Below, one piece after another: positions 46,475 through 57,853 of a stretch of 64,000 nt of DNA. Numbering within the stretch: position 1 is the stretch's first letter; each line of letters starts with the position of its first letter. The notes beneath the pieces are model-generated. The model was not told where the DNA came from. It was given only the letters and a program-made list of their open reading frames with translations, and did no database searches. Origin of the DNA: Streptomyces sp. NBC_00335 (GTDB lineage Bacteria; Actinomycetota; Actinomycetes; Streptomycetales; Streptomycetaceae); NCBI RefSeq assembly GCF_036127095.1, contig NZ_CP108006.1:1922001-1986000 (forward strand), written 5' to 3'. A program made the position numbers and the translations under genes.

Positions 46475-47193
46475 CCGCCGCGGCGGGCCCGGCCCCCGGC
46501 GCCGGCGCCTCGGCGCAGCCCTGGCTCACCTCGCCCGGACCGGGGCTGTGGGCCGTGCGCGTCAGCCTGTACGCGGACCGGGCGCGGGAGTCGGAGGGGA
46601 TGCTCGACGCAGCCGAGCGGGCCCGGCTCCAGGGGATCAGGCGGGCCGGCGACCGTGACCAGTACCGGGTCGCGCACGTCGTGCTGCGGCAGTTGCTGGG
46701 CGACCGCCTCGGTGAGGACCCGGCGCGGGTGCGCTTCTTCCGCGAGCCGTGCCCCGGCTGCGGGGCGCCGCACGGTCGGCCGGCCGTGCCCGGCGTGCCG
46801 CTGCACTTCTCGCTGTCCCACGCGGGGGACGCCGTACTGGTGGCCTTCGCGGACAGTCCGGTCGGAGTCGACGTCGAGGAGCGGCCGGTGCCCGCGCTGG
46901 CCGCCCAGGTGGCCTCCGAACTGGCCGAGGTCCTCCATCCGGCCGAGCGCGCCGAGCTGGCGGCGCTGCCGGCCGAGGAGCTTCCCGGCGCGGTGGCCCG
47001 CTGCTGGTCCCGCAAGGAGGCCTATCTCAAGGGGATCGGCATCGGCCTCGGCGGGAACCCGGCCCTGACGTACGTGGGCACGGGCGCGACCCCCTCGGCT
47101 CCGCCGGGATGGACCGTCGAGGACGTGCCCGCCTTTCCCGGCTACGTGGCGGCACGCGCCGTCCGTACGGGCCGAGTTGGCTCCGCCAGCTAG
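46471..47193 (+). CDS. Sfp-type 4'-phosphopantetheinyl transferase
   Basis: 240 residues. The Mg-binding GVDVEE (residues 132-137) and WSRKEAYLK (179-187) are the two signature motifs of Sfp/EntD-type enzymes, preceded by LHFSLSHAGDAVLVAF. It converts apo carrier proteins to holo form with CoA. Its iron-box-controlled operon and its siderophore-cluster position suggest that it activates the NRPS carrier domains. ATG 46471 overlaps the preceding stop. The next iron box overlaps its own stop codon. Confidence 0.93.
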   Translation: MTAAAGPAPGAGASAQPWLTSPGPGLWAVRVSLYADRARESEGMLDAAERARLQGIRRAGDRDQYRVAHVVLRQLLGDRLGEDPARVRFFREPCPGCGAPHGRPAVPGVPLHFSLSHAGDAVLVAFADSPVGVDVEERPVPALAAQVASELAEVLHPAERAELAALPAEELPGAVARCWSRKEAYLKGIGIGLGGNPALTYVGTGATPSAPPGWTVEDVPAFPGYVAARAVRTGRVGSAS

Positions 47194-47208
47194 GTAAGGC
47201 TAACCTTA
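47190..47208 (+). promoter_or_regulatory. Iron box upstream of the acetylglutamate-synthase-like gene
   Basis: CTAGGTAAGGCTAACCTTA is a symmetric iron-box variant with both AAGGCTAACCTT arms. It overlaps the PPTase stop (47191-47193) and lies 73 bp before the NAGS-like start. Confidence 0.85.
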
Positions 47209-47281
47209 CTTCGACAGTTCCGCCGGGAGGCCTGCGCCTCCGCACCCGCCCCGCACACGGCGGAACCGAGGAAGGAACACC

Positions 47282-47824
47282 TTGACCACGGCCACGCTGC
47301 ACCCTGCCGCCGCGCACGCCATCCTGTCGCCCCGCACCCCCGTCCCCGCCCCCCGGTGGCACGAGGCCCCCGGGGTCCCCGAGTTCTTCGTGCGCCCGGC
47401 GCGCCGGGACGACGGCCCGGCGCTCGCCGCCCTCTCCCGGCCGTTCGTCCATGCGGGGGCGCTGCGCGAACGCCCGCTCTCCCTCTACCTCTCCCGGGCG
47501 TCCGACTTCCTCGTCGCGCAAGCACCCGACGGAACCCTCGAAGGCTGCCTCGGGCTGCGCGAACACCCCGCCGCCGGCGTGCTGTACAACTTCTGCGTCG
47601 CGGCCCACCGGCAGGGCTCCGGCATGGGCGCCCGGCTGCTGCACGCGGCGCTCGCCAGGGCCCGCAACCGCTCCCTGACCACGCTGTTCACGGCGACGAC
47701 CGGCAGCGGCCGCCTCTTCCTCCAGAACGGCTTCCTCCCGGCCTGCCCGGCCCTGGCGCCCGCCGAGTGGGCCCGTTCCCTGGACCCCGCCCGGGGCGCA
47801 CGCGTGCTGTCCCGCGCCCTGTAG
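47282..47824 (+). CDS. GNAT-family protein resembling N-acetylglutamate synthase (ArgA)
   Basis: 180 residues. After a 40-residue lead, FFVRPARRDDGPALAALSRP, FCVAAHRQGSGMGARLLHAA (acetyl-CoA loop) and TTLFTATTGSGRLFLQNGFL align by eye with the GNAT domain of ArgA (FVLTTRSIHWFQERGF-type segment), including the C-terminal SxxxxxxRxxRVL pattern. N-acetylglutamate synthase makes the first intermediate of ornithine synthesis, matching the argCJBD set encoded nearby. An iron box is directly upstream. TTG start at 47282 with GAGGAAGG Shine-Dalgarno. A different acyltransferase role cannot be excluded. Confidence 0.72.
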   Translation: MTTATLHPAAAHAILSPRTPVPAPRWHEAPGVPEFFVRPARRDDGPALAALSRPFVHAGALRERPLSLYLSRASDFLVAQAPDGTLEGCLGLREHPAAGVLYNFCVAAHRQGSGMGARLLHAALARARNRSLTTLFTATTGSGRLFLQNGFLPACPALAPAEWARSLDPARGARVLSRAL

Positions 47825-48080
47825 ACGGCGGGACCGGAGGTACGCGCGACGGGGACTGCCGGGCCGCGCTGGTGTCTCCCCCAAACCGCGGTGGGCCGTT
47901 GAGGTGAGTCCGCTACTGCAATGGTGCCCTCCCCGGTCGAGTTCGGGGGCCCTGCCCCCGCGCGCTGCCCAATGATGTTGGCCGAATCCACCCGGCCCGA
48001 CGCGTACGGCAGCACGCGGAAGCCGACGCGCACGCCCTGGTCGGATTCGCTCTCCTCATCCCATGGCTTGAAGGAGCATC

Positions 48081-49178
48081 ATGCGGTCTGCACGCATTGT
48101 GGGCTTGCTGCTCGGGGGTATGGCCCTTGCGGCGACCGGCGCCCTCGCACCGGCCTCCGCCGCGGCGAACCCTCGCGACCTGATCGTCCCCACGGCGGCC
48201 TACCCGACCATCCAGTCGGCGGTCGACGCCGCCGGCCCCGGAGACGACATCACCGTTCGCCCCGGCACCTACCGGGAGCAGGTGACGATCCGCAAGGACC
48301 TCACCGTCACGGGGGCGGGAGCCGGGAAGACCACCATCCTCGCTCCCGAGCAGTTGGTGACGGGCACCGACGGCCTCAACTCGATCGTCTCCCTCGACAA
48401 CGAGGCGTCCGTGAGGATCTCCCGCCTGACCGTGAGCGGGCCGGGTTCCGGCACGTGCGACGCGGGCGCGCTCGGGGCAGGCATCCGGGTCCTGGGAGGA
48501 GCGCACCTGGACCTGAGCCACGCGGCGGTGTCCCACATCAAGGACACCCCCATGGCCCCGTGCTTCCGGAGCGCGAATTCCGTCCTCATCGGGGACTTTC
48601 CCGTGGGTACGGGGTCGGCGACCATCCGGGATTCCAAGATCACGGACTATCAGGGCTCCGGCATCGTCGTGCTCAACGCGGGTTCGCAGGCCACGCTGCT
48701 CCGCAACGTCGTCACCGGCCAGAAGAGCATCTCCACCGACGGGATCGAGTTCGTCGAGGCGACCGGCAGGGCCGAGCAGAACACCGTGAGCGACAACGCC
48801 TGCCGCGAGCCGGATCCGGGTTGCGGACCCGACTTCTACACCGAGTTGCAGCACGCCGGCATCCTGGCCAACACCGGGGTCGTGGTCACCAAGAACCGCC
48901 TCGTCGGCAACCAGCTCGGCATCTACGCGTTCGGCACGATGGACACCAGCCACAACACCCTGATCGACAACGAGTACTTCGGGCTGGCCCTGCAGGACGG
49001 CACGTTCACCGCGGTCAAGGACACCGTCCGGGGCGGGGTGGGCGGCGTCGCCGTCATCGCCTCGGCCGTCGACACCACGGCGCGGCTGGACCACGTGAAG
49101 ATCACGAAGACCTCGGGTGACCCGATCCGGAAGTTCGAATGCTGCGGATTCACCGCCACGGTGACCACCACGCCGTAG
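48081..49178 (+). CDS. Secreted right-handed beta-helix protein
   Basis: 365 residues with a Sec signal peptide (MRSARIVGLLLGGMALAATG, then APASAAA). The mature part begins AYPTIQSAVDAAGPGDDITV, the typical start of pectin-lyase-like parallel beta-helices, with turns such as VTIRKDLTVTGAGAGKTTIL, GSATIRDSKITDYQGSGIVV and FGTMDTSHNTLIDNEYFGLA. It may bind or cleave a polysaccharide; no catalytic set is identified. AAGGAG Shine-Dalgarno before ATG 48081. It sits between the NAGS-like gene and the argD end, with no clear role in siderophore synthesis. Confidence 0.85.
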   Translation: MRSARIVGLLLGGMALAATGALAPASAAANPRDLIVPTAAYPTIQSAVDAAGPGDDITVRPGTYREQVTIRKDLTVTGAGAGKTTILAPEQLVTGTDGLNSIVSLDNEASVRISRLTVSGPGSGTCDAGALGAGIRVLGGAHLDLSHAAVSHIKDTPMAPCFRSANSVLIGDFPVGTGSATIRDSKITDYQGSGIVVLNAGSQATLLRNVVTGQKSISTDGIEFVEATGRAEQNTVSDNACREPDPGCGPDFYTELQHAGILANTGVVVTKNRLVGNQLGIYAFGTMDTSHNTLIDNEYFGLALQDGTFTAVKDTVRGGVGGVAVIASAVDTTARLDHVKITKTSGDPIRKFECCGFTATVTTTP

Positions 49179-49189
49179 CCGATGCCGCG

Positions 49190-49221
49190 CCGGGGCGGGC
49201 CCCATGAGGGACCCGCCCCGG
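49190..49221. terminator. Bidirectional hairpin between beta-helix gene and argD
   Basis: CCGGGGCGGG (49190-49199) pairs with CCCGCCCCGG (49212-49221), a perfect 10-bp stem with a 12-nt loop, placed between two convergent genes. Confidence 0.8.
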
Positions 49222-49240
49222 TCCGTACGACCCGCCGTCC

Positions 49241-50425
49241 CTACGAGGCGCCGAGGATCCCCGGCAGCGCCGCCACCAGGGCATCGGCCCGCTCCTGCGG
49301 CAGCGTCAGGGCGGGAGCCAGCCGTACGACGCCCGCGCCCGCCGCGTTGACGAGGAACCCGGCGTCCTGGGCGGCCCGCTGGACCCGCGCGGCGACCGGC
49401 TCGGCGAGGACGACGCCCAAGAGCAGGCCGGCCCCCCGCACTTCCCGGACCAGGGGGTGTTCCAGGGCCTCGATGCCGAGCCTCAGCCGCTCCCCCACCC
49501 GCTCGGCGTGGGCGAGCAGCCCTTCCTTCTCGATGGTCTCCAGGACGGCGAGCCCGGCCGCGCACGCGACCGGGTTGCCGCCGAAGGTGGAGCCGTGCTG
49601 ACCGGGGGTCAGCAGATCGGCGGCGTCGCCGAAGGCGATGGTGGCGCCGATCGGCAGGCCGCCGCCCAGCCCCTTGGCCAGGGTGATCACGTCCGGCTCC
49701 GCTCCCGGCTCCGCCTGGTGCGCGAACCAGTGGCCGGTACGGCCGATCCCGGTCTGCACCTCGTCCAGTACGAGCAGGGTGCCCGTGGCGCGGGTGATCT
49801 CCCGGGCCGCGCGCAGGTAGCCCCCGGGCGCCGGGAGGACTCCGGCCTCGCCCTGCAGGGGTTCGAGTACGACGGCTGCCGTGTGCTCGGTGACGGCCGC
49901 GCGGAGCGCCTCCGCGTCCCCGTAGGGAACGTGCGTGACCTCCCCGGGCAGGGGCAGGAAGGGGGCCCGCTTGGGCGGCTGGCCGGTGAGGGCGAGCGCC
50001 CCCATGGTGCGGCCGTGGAACCCGCCCTGCGTCGCGACCAGGTGCGTGCGCCCGGTCCGGCGGGCGATCTTGAAGGCGGCTTCGACCGCCTCCGCGCCCG
50101 AGTTGGCGAAGAACACCCGCCCCGGCCGGTCCAGCAGGGCCAGCAGCCGTTCCGCCAGCGCGACGGCCGGCTCCGAGACGAACAGGTTCGACACGTGCCC
50201 GAGCCGGGCGACCTGCTCCTGGACGGCCGAGACCAGGGCCGGGTGGGCGTGCCCGAGGGCGTTGACGGCGATCCCGCCGGTGAAGTCCGTGTACGCGCGG
50301 CCGTCTTCGTCCCAGACCGTGCTGCCCTCGCCCCTGACCAGGGCGAGCGCGGGAGTTCCGTAGGTGTCCATCATCACCGCGCGCCAGCGGTCGGCGAGCG
50401 GTGTCCTCGTGCTGTCGGCGATCAC
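49241..50425 (-). CDS. argD: Acetylornithine aminotransferase
   Basis: 394 residues, PLP-dependent class III aminotransferase. [40 protein letters not shown] and the PLP lysine in [20 protein letters not shown] are visible; length is typical. It converts N-acetylglutamate semialdehyde to N-acetylornithine. It is the last gene of argC-argJ-argB-argD and its start overlaps the argB stop (ATGA). No argR follows, unlike the usual Streptomyces argCJBDR order, suggesting this is a second, dedicated set. Confidence 0.93.
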   Translation of the reverse strand: MIADSTRTPLADRWRAVMMDTYGTPALALVRGEGSTVWDEDGRAYTDFTGGIAVNALGHAHPALVSAVQEQVARLGHVSNLFVSEPAVALAERLLALLDRPGRVFFANSGAEAVEAAFKIARRTGRTHLVATQGGFHGRTMGALALTGQPPKRAPFLPLPGEVTHVPYGDAEALRAAVTEHTAAVVLEPLQGEAGVLPAPGGYLRAAREITRATGTLLVLDEVQTGIGRTGHWFAHQAEPGAEPDVITLAKGLGGGLPIGATIAFGDAADLLTPGQHGSTFGGNPVACAAGLAVLETIEKEGLLAHAERVGERLRLGIEALEHPLVREVRGAGLLLGVVLAEPVAARVQRAAQDAGFLVNAAGAGVVRLAPALTLPQERADALVAALPGILGAS

Positions 50426-51369
50426 GCGCCGTCTCCCTCGCCCTTGCCGCCGGACCGTTCGGGCCCGGTCTCCTCGTCCGGCACCACCGTGGTGCCGGGT
50501 CCGTCCTCGGTGAAGACCCCGCGCAGCAGCGCGTGCGGCACCCGGCCGTCGATGACCTGCGCCCTGGCGACGCCCGCCCGTACGGCGCGCAGGCAGCCCT
50601 CCATCTTGGGGAGCATGCCGCTCGCGAGCTCCGGCAGCAGGGCGTCCAGTTCGCCGGCCGTGAGGCGGTCGATCACCTCGGTGCTGTGCGGCCAGTCCGC
50701 GTACAGCCCCTCGACATCGGTCATCACCACCAGCCGGTCGGCCCCGAGGGCCACGGCCAGGGCCGAGGCCGCGAGGTCGGCGTTGACGTTGTAGACCTGG
50801 CCGTCCTCGCCGCGCGCGACGGGTGAGACCACGGGGATGCGGCCCTGTTCCAGCAGCCCGCCGATCGTCGCGGCGTCCACGTCCACGATGTCGCCGACCA
50901 GGCCGATGTCCACCGGCAGGCCGTCGACCCAGGCCGGGCGGCGTACGGCGGTCATCGTGTGGGCGTCCTCGCCCGACAGGCCCACGGCGAAGGGCCCGTG
51001 GGCGTTGATGGCCCCGACCAGCTCGCGCTGGACCTTGCCGGTGAGCACCATGCGGACCACGTCCATCGTCTCCGGCGTGGTCACCCGCATTCCGGCCTCG
51101 AAGCGCGTCTCCAGGCCGAGCCGGTCGAGCAGTGCGCTGATCTGGGGTCCGCCGCCGTGGACGACGACGGGTCGCAGGCCCGCGTGCCAGAGCTCCACGA
51201 CGTCCTGGGCGAACGTCCGGTGCGTGGAGGGGTCCACCATGGCGTTGCCGCCGAACTTGACGACGACCGTGCGGCCTTGGAGCTGCTCCAGCCAGGGCAG
51301 GTCCCGGGGGGCCGGCACGGTGGCCCGCGCCTGCGTCCGATGCGTCTGCCGATTCGTCTCCGCCGTCAT
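50422..51369 (-). CDS. argB: Acetylglutamate kinase
   Basis: 315 residues. [20 protein letters not shown] and [20 protein letters not shown] (ATP and substrate binding), [20 protein letters not shown], and [15 protein letters not shown] are all present. Residues 1-30 are a polar extension before the usual start. It phosphorylates N-acetylglutamate. In most bacteria it is inhibited by arginine; whether this copy is cannot be told here. Part of argCJBD. Confidence 0.94.
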   Translation of the reverse strand: MTAETNRQTHRTQARATVPAPRDLPWLEQLQGRTVVVKFGGNAMVDPSTHRTFAQDVVELWHAGLRPVVVHGGGPQISALLDRLGLETRFEAGMRVTTPETMDVVRMVLTGKVQRELVGAINAHGPFAVGLSGEDAHTMTAVRRPAWVDGLPVDIGLVGDIVDVDAATIGGLLEQGRIPVVSPVARGEDGQVYNVNADLAASALAVALGADRLVVMTDVEGLYADWPHSTEVIDRLTAGELDALLPELASGMLPKMEGCLRAVRAGVARAQVIDGRVPHALLRGVFTEDGPGTTVVPDEETGPERSGGKGEGDGA

Positions 51370-51380
51370 CTCGACCCCGT

Positions 51381-54350
<2,970 letters not shown>

Positions 54351-54405
54351 GATGATCCCCTCCCCTGATGCCGTGCATGGGGCCCCACACGGGGGCTCTG
54401 TGTAC

Positions 54406-54424
54406 TTAGCTTAGCCTAACCTAA
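54406..54424 (-). promoter_or_regulatory. Iron box upstream of the isochorismatase-like gene and argCJBD
   Basis: Plus-strand TTAGCTTAGCCTAACCTAA (minus-strand TTAGGTTAGGCTAAGCTAA) is a near-perfect iron box, 56 bp before the ATG at 54350. It should put the whole isochorismatase-argC-argJ-argB-argD unit under iron control. Confidence 0.9.
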
Positions 54425-54459
54425 TTTCCGATGATCCCGCTCGCACGGCCCGCATGGAG

Positions 54460-54499
54460 CGGCCCCGGACGCGCCGCGAGCGCGGTGCGTCCGGGGCCG
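54460..54499 (-). terminator. Terminator of the mbtH transcript
   Basis: CGGCCCCGGACGC (54460-54472) pairs exactly with GCGTCCGGGGCCG (54487-54499), 13 bp with a 14-nt loop. It separates the mbtH gene from the iron-box promoter of the isochorismatase operon. Confidence 0.82.
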
Positions 54500-54545
54500 T
54501 ACACCGTTTCCCCGCAGGGACGTTCACCGGGCCGGGCGGTCCCGG

Positions 54546-54758
54546 TCAGGCTTCGACGGCCGCCGCGAGGGAGCGGGGGCGCAGGTCGGTCCAGCTCGAC
54601 TCGATGAACTCCAGGCACGCGTCGCGGGTGGTCTCGGCGAGGGCGACCGTCCATCCGCCGGGAGCCTCGGCGAAGGAGGGCCAGAGGGAGTGCTGACCCT
54701 CGTCGTTCACCAGGACCAGGAAACGGCCGTCGGCATCGTCGAACGGGTTGGTGCTCAT
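54546..54758 (-). CDS. cchK: MbtH-family NRPS chaperone
   Basis: 70 residues. [33 protein letters not shown] and [14 protein letters not shown] are the full MbtH signature with the three conserved Trp. MbtH proteins bind adenylation domains and are needed for their folding or activity. Here it should serve the NRPS encoded on the right. GGAGG Shine-Dalgarno before ATG 54758. Divergent from the esterase gene, with a shared iron box between them. The symbol follows the coelichelin cluster by position and is inference. Confidence 0.95.
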   Translation of the reverse strand: MSTNPFDDADGRFLVLVNDEGQHSLWPSFAEAPGGWTVALAETTRDACLEFIESSWTDLRPRSLAAAVEA

Positions 54759-54887
54759 ACTGGGGTTCCTCCAGGAGCCCGATGGGACCGGCGGGTGGCC
54801 TCGGCGTGCGGCGCGCGGCGCGCGCAGTCCGACAGCGGGCGCCGTGCCCGTGGGAAAGGTCGATCGGGAATGAAGAGAGCCATGCAC

Positions 54888-54906
54888 TTAGGTTAGGCTC
54901 GCCTAA
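54888..54906. promoter_or_regulatory. Iron box between mbtH and the esterase gene
   Basis: TTAGGTTAGGCTCGCCTAA differs from the ideal 19-bp iron box by one base. It lies 46 bp before the esterase ATG and 130 bp before the mbtH ATG, so it can repress both divergent genes when iron is sufficient. A TATAGAG (54909-54915) next to it may be the esterase -10. Confidence 0.93.
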
Positions 54907-54951
54907 TTATAGAGCTTAACGTTTCCCCTTCCCCCTCACAAGGAGGCACCG

Positions 54952-56067
54952 ATGCCTGCACTCGAACGGATCCTGGCCGAGGACGGCTCGGACAGCCCCT
55001 TCGCCGCGTTCGGCCTGCCCGCAGCGCCCGGCACCGACGAGTTCTGGGCGGCCGCGACTCCCGCGTCCGCGCCTGCCGGCGACGGCGGTTGGGTCACCCT
55101 GTTCCTGTGGCGCGGCACCCCGACGGTCATCGACTTCGAGAGCTGGTCGGACCCGGTCGTGCTGCTCCGGTGGCGCGACACGGACTGCTGGTACGCCGAG
55201 GTGCGCATGCCCGCACGGCTCCGGGTGACCTACCGGTTCCTCGCGGATGACGGATCGTCGTACCCCGATCCGCTCAACCCCCTCCGGGCCGGCGGCGACC
55301 GCTCCATCGTGGCCACCCCCGACGCCCCGCCCCAGCCGTACTGGCCGGCCGTGGGCGCCGACGACGTACTGCCCCTGCCGCGCACCCGGATCCGCTGGGC
55401 GAGCGAACGGCTCGGCGGCAAGCGCACCGTACGGGTCCACCCGGTGGGCGGCGGCGGACCGGTGGTCCTGCTGCTCGACGGGGACGACTGGCTGTACCTG
55501 CACCCGGCCATGACGGCCTTCGACGCGGCCTTCGAGGCCGGCGACATGCCCCCGGCCACGCTGGTGTTCCTGCCCACCAAGGACCGCCAGGCGGAGTTCG
55601 GTTGCCGGCCCGAGCTGTGGGAGGCGGTACGGGACGAACTGCTGCCCCTCGTCGCCGACAGCGGGGTCCCCGCGGACCTCGGCCGGGTGGTGGTCGCCGG
55701 GCAGAGCCTCGCCGGTCTGAGCGCGATGTACGCGGCACTGGAGTTCCCGGAGCTGGTGTCCCGGGTCGCCTGCCAGTCGGGGTCGTTCTGGTGGACCCCG
55801 GAGGCCGCCGGCCTGCCGGACCCGCTGGGCGGTCCGCGCGGCGGCGCCATCGCCGCACGGCTGCGCGAGCGCCCCGCCCCGTCCGGGCTGCGCATCGCCT
55901 TCGACCTGGGCGAGCACGAGACGCGCATGCTCCCCCACTGCGAACTGGTCGAATCCCTCACGGAACAGGCCGGTGCGACCGTACGGGTCTCCAGGTCGGC
56001 ATCGGGCCACGACCGGGCGGGCTGGCGGCAGGCCCTGCTCAGGGACGTCGCCTGGGCGCTGGCCTGA
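54952..56067 (+). CDS. cchJ: Fes/IroE-like siderophore esterase (CchJ type)
   Basis: 371 residues, alpha/beta-hydrolase. The N-terminal Fes-type domain (FWAAATPASAPAGDGGWVTL) is followed by the nucleophile motif VVVAGQSLAGLSAMYAALEF (GxSxG) and the C-terminal catalytic His in SRSASGHDRAGWRQALLRD. In the coelichelin locus the equivalent CchJ is thought to act as the missing thioesterase that releases the peptide from CchH; the NRPS here also lacks one. Alternatively it hydrolyses the ferri-siderophore inside the cell. AAGGAGG Shine-Dalgarno before ATG 54952. Confidence 0.85.
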   Translation: MPALERILAEDGSDSPFAAFGLPAAPGTDEFWAAATPASAPAGDGGWVTLFLWRGTPTVIDFESWSDPVVLLRWRDTDCWYAEVRMPARLRVTYRFLADDGSSYPDPLNPLRAGGDRSIVATPDAPPQPYWPAVGADDVLPLPRTRIRWASERLGGKRTVRVHPVGGGGPVVLLLDGDDWLYLHPAMTAFDAAFEAGDMPPATLVFLPTKDRQAEFGCRPELWEAVRDELLPLVADSGVPADLGRVVVAGQSLAGLSAMYAALEFPELVSRVACQSGSFWWTPEAAGLPDPLGGPRGGAIAARLRERPAPSGLRIAFDLGEHETRMLPHCELVESLTEQAGATVRVSRSASGHDRAGWRQALLRDVAWALA

Positions 56068-56080
56068 GCACCCGACGACG

Positions 56081-56128
56081 AAGGGGGCCTGGTTGCCCGG
56101 CGGATCCGCCGGGCAACCAGGCCCCCTT
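56081..56128. terminator. 48-bp perfect palindrome terminator
   Basis: The 24 bases from 56081 (AAGGGGGCCTGGTTG...) are the exact reverse complement of the 24 to 56128 (...CAACCAGGCCCCCTT), with no unpaired centre except the turn. It lies between the convergent esterase and exporter genes and can end both transcripts. Confidence 0.88.
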
Positions 56129-56149
56129 GCCGTTCACCGGCTCACGAGG

Positions 56150-57853
56150 TCACCGCGTGACCGCCGCGCAGTACGCCGGGTCGTTGGCCAGCAGGTGGCG
56201 GTGCGTCCCTTCGGCCGTGACCACCCCGTCGTCCAGGACGAGGACCCGGTCGGCCGCGTCCAGCAGGGCCGGGCTGCTGGTGATGACCACGGTAGTGCGG
56301 CCCCGGCGCAGCTCCGCGATCTTGCGGGCGACGAGCTGCTCGGTGACCGCGTCCACGGCGGTGGTCGGGTCGCGCAGCACGAGCACGTCGGAGTCCGCGG
56401 CCAGCGCCCGGGCCAGGGAGAGCCGCTGGCGCTGCCCGCCGGAGAGGTTCGAACCGCGGTCGCGGACCTCGTAGTCGAGCCCCTGCCGGTGCAGGGCGAC
56501 GACATCGGTCAGCATGGACGCCTCGACGGCCTCGGGGACCGTCCGGCTGGTGCCCGACGGGTCGATGTTCGTACGGAGGGTTCCCGCGAAGATCTCCCCG
56601 TCGTACGGGTTCACCAGCATGAGCTCGCGGACCGCCTCGACCGACAGGTCCGCGAGGTCCTGCCCGCCGAGCCGCACCGTGCCGCCGTACGCGGTCGGCG
56701 GCACGTTCACCGCGAGGATCGAGGCGAGTTCGGCCGCCGCGCGCGGCTGGTAGACCGCGATCGCCGTGAACTGGCCCGCCGGGACGTGGAACTTCAGGCC
56801 CTGGAGGGATTCGTACCGGACGCAGTCGATCTCCAGGTCCCCGCCCGGTGCCGGGCGGGCCGTCCCCGGGGCCGCCACCGGCGGGGCGGACAGCACCAGG
56901 GCCATCCGCTCCGCCGAAGCGCGGGCCATCATCACGTACTTGGGCATGTCCGAGAACAGCCGGAGCGGCTCCATGATGAACTGCGCCAGGCCCACGGCCA
57001 TGACGAGCTCGCCGATGCTGATCTGCCCGTCGAAGGCCAGCCAGCCGGCGGTCAGGGTCACCGCGGCGGCGAGGGTGGAGTTCAGGGCCAGCGCGGTGCC
57101 CGTGTAGGCGCCGTTCACCTTGGCGACCGTGATCGCCTGCTCCTTGGCCTCCGTGCTGACCTTGCGGTAGGAGCGGAAGGCCGCGTGGTTGCCGCCGAAG
57201 CCGTGCAGCGGGCGCAGGCCCGTGATCAGGTCGGCGACCTTCGCACCGGCCCGCGCCACCCGGGCCTGCTGCTCCTGGGTGCTGCTGCCGATCCGCTTCG
57301 ACATCACGCTGAGGGTCGACAGGATCAGCGCCGTGCCGACCATGACGAGCAGGCCGAGCCGCAGGTCCGCCAGGCTCAGCGCGACCGCCGCGACCAGCAC
57401 CGCGACCGAGGAGCTGATCAGCATCGGAACGACCTCGACGATGTCGGCGGTCTGGTCGGCGTCCTCGGTGGCGATGGTGAGCACCTCGCCGGACTTCAGG
57501 TCCACGTCCCGGGCCACCGGCTGGAGGCCGCAGGACGCGACCCGCACCCTCCAGTGGTGGGCCTCGGTCGTGTTGGCCTTCTGCAGGATGCGCATCCCGT
57601 ACCGCCACGACAGCGACACCGTCGTGATGATCACGGCCAGCGCGGCGATCGAGAGGGCGAGGGCCGTCAGGCTCCGCCCCTTCATCGTGTGGTCGACGAT
57701 CAGGCCGAGCGCGATCGGGAAGGCCGTCTCGCCCGCCTGGTACAGGCCCATGAGGACGGTGCCCCAGACCATGGCGCCGACGTTGCGCCGTATGGCGGTC
57801 CGGAGGATGTCGGATCCCGCGCGGCGGGATCCGTGGACGTCAGGAGTTGTCAT
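56150..57853 (-). CDS. cchI: ABC exporter half-transporter with degenerate ATPase site (CchI type)
   Basis: 567 residues: a six-helix type IV exporter domain (residues about 20-310) and a nucleotide-binding domain. The signature [16 protein letters not shown] is intact, but the Walker A position reads [15 protein letters not shown] with no GxGKST, Walker B reads [12 protein letters not shown] (Arg and Asp for Asp-Glu), and the H-loop is [14 protein letters not shown] (Ser for His). It probably works as a heterodimer with a second, catalytically normal half outside the window, exporting the siderophore. It overlaps the NRPS stop by 14 bp and is translationally coupled to it. Confidence 0.85.
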   Translation of the reverse strand: MTTPDVHGSRRAGSDILRTAIRRNVGAMVWGTVLMGLYQAGETAFPIALGLIVDHTMKGRSLTALALSIAALAVIITTVSLSWRYGMRILQKANTTEAHHWRVRVASCGLQPVARDVDLKSGEVLTIATEDADQTADIVEVVPMLISSSVAVLVAAVALSLADLRLGLLVMVGTALILSTLSVMSKRIGSSTQEQQARVARAGAKVADLITGLRPLHGFGGNHAAFRSYRKVSTEAKEQAITVAKVNGAYTGTALALNSTLAAAVTLTAGWLAFDGQISIGELVMAVGLAQFIMEPLRLFSDMPKYVMMARASAERMALVLSAPPVAAPGTARPAPGGDLEIDCVRYESLQGLKFHVPAGQFTAIAVYQPRAAAELASILAVNVPPTAYGGTVRLGGQDLADLSVEAVRELMLVNPYDGEIFAGTLRTNIDPSGTSRTVPEAVEASMLTDVVALHRQGLDYEVRDRGSNLSGGQRQRLSLARALAADSDVLVLRDPTTAVDAVTEQLVARKIAELRRGRTTVVITSSPALLDAADRVLVLDDGVVTAEGTHRHLLANDPAYCAAVTR

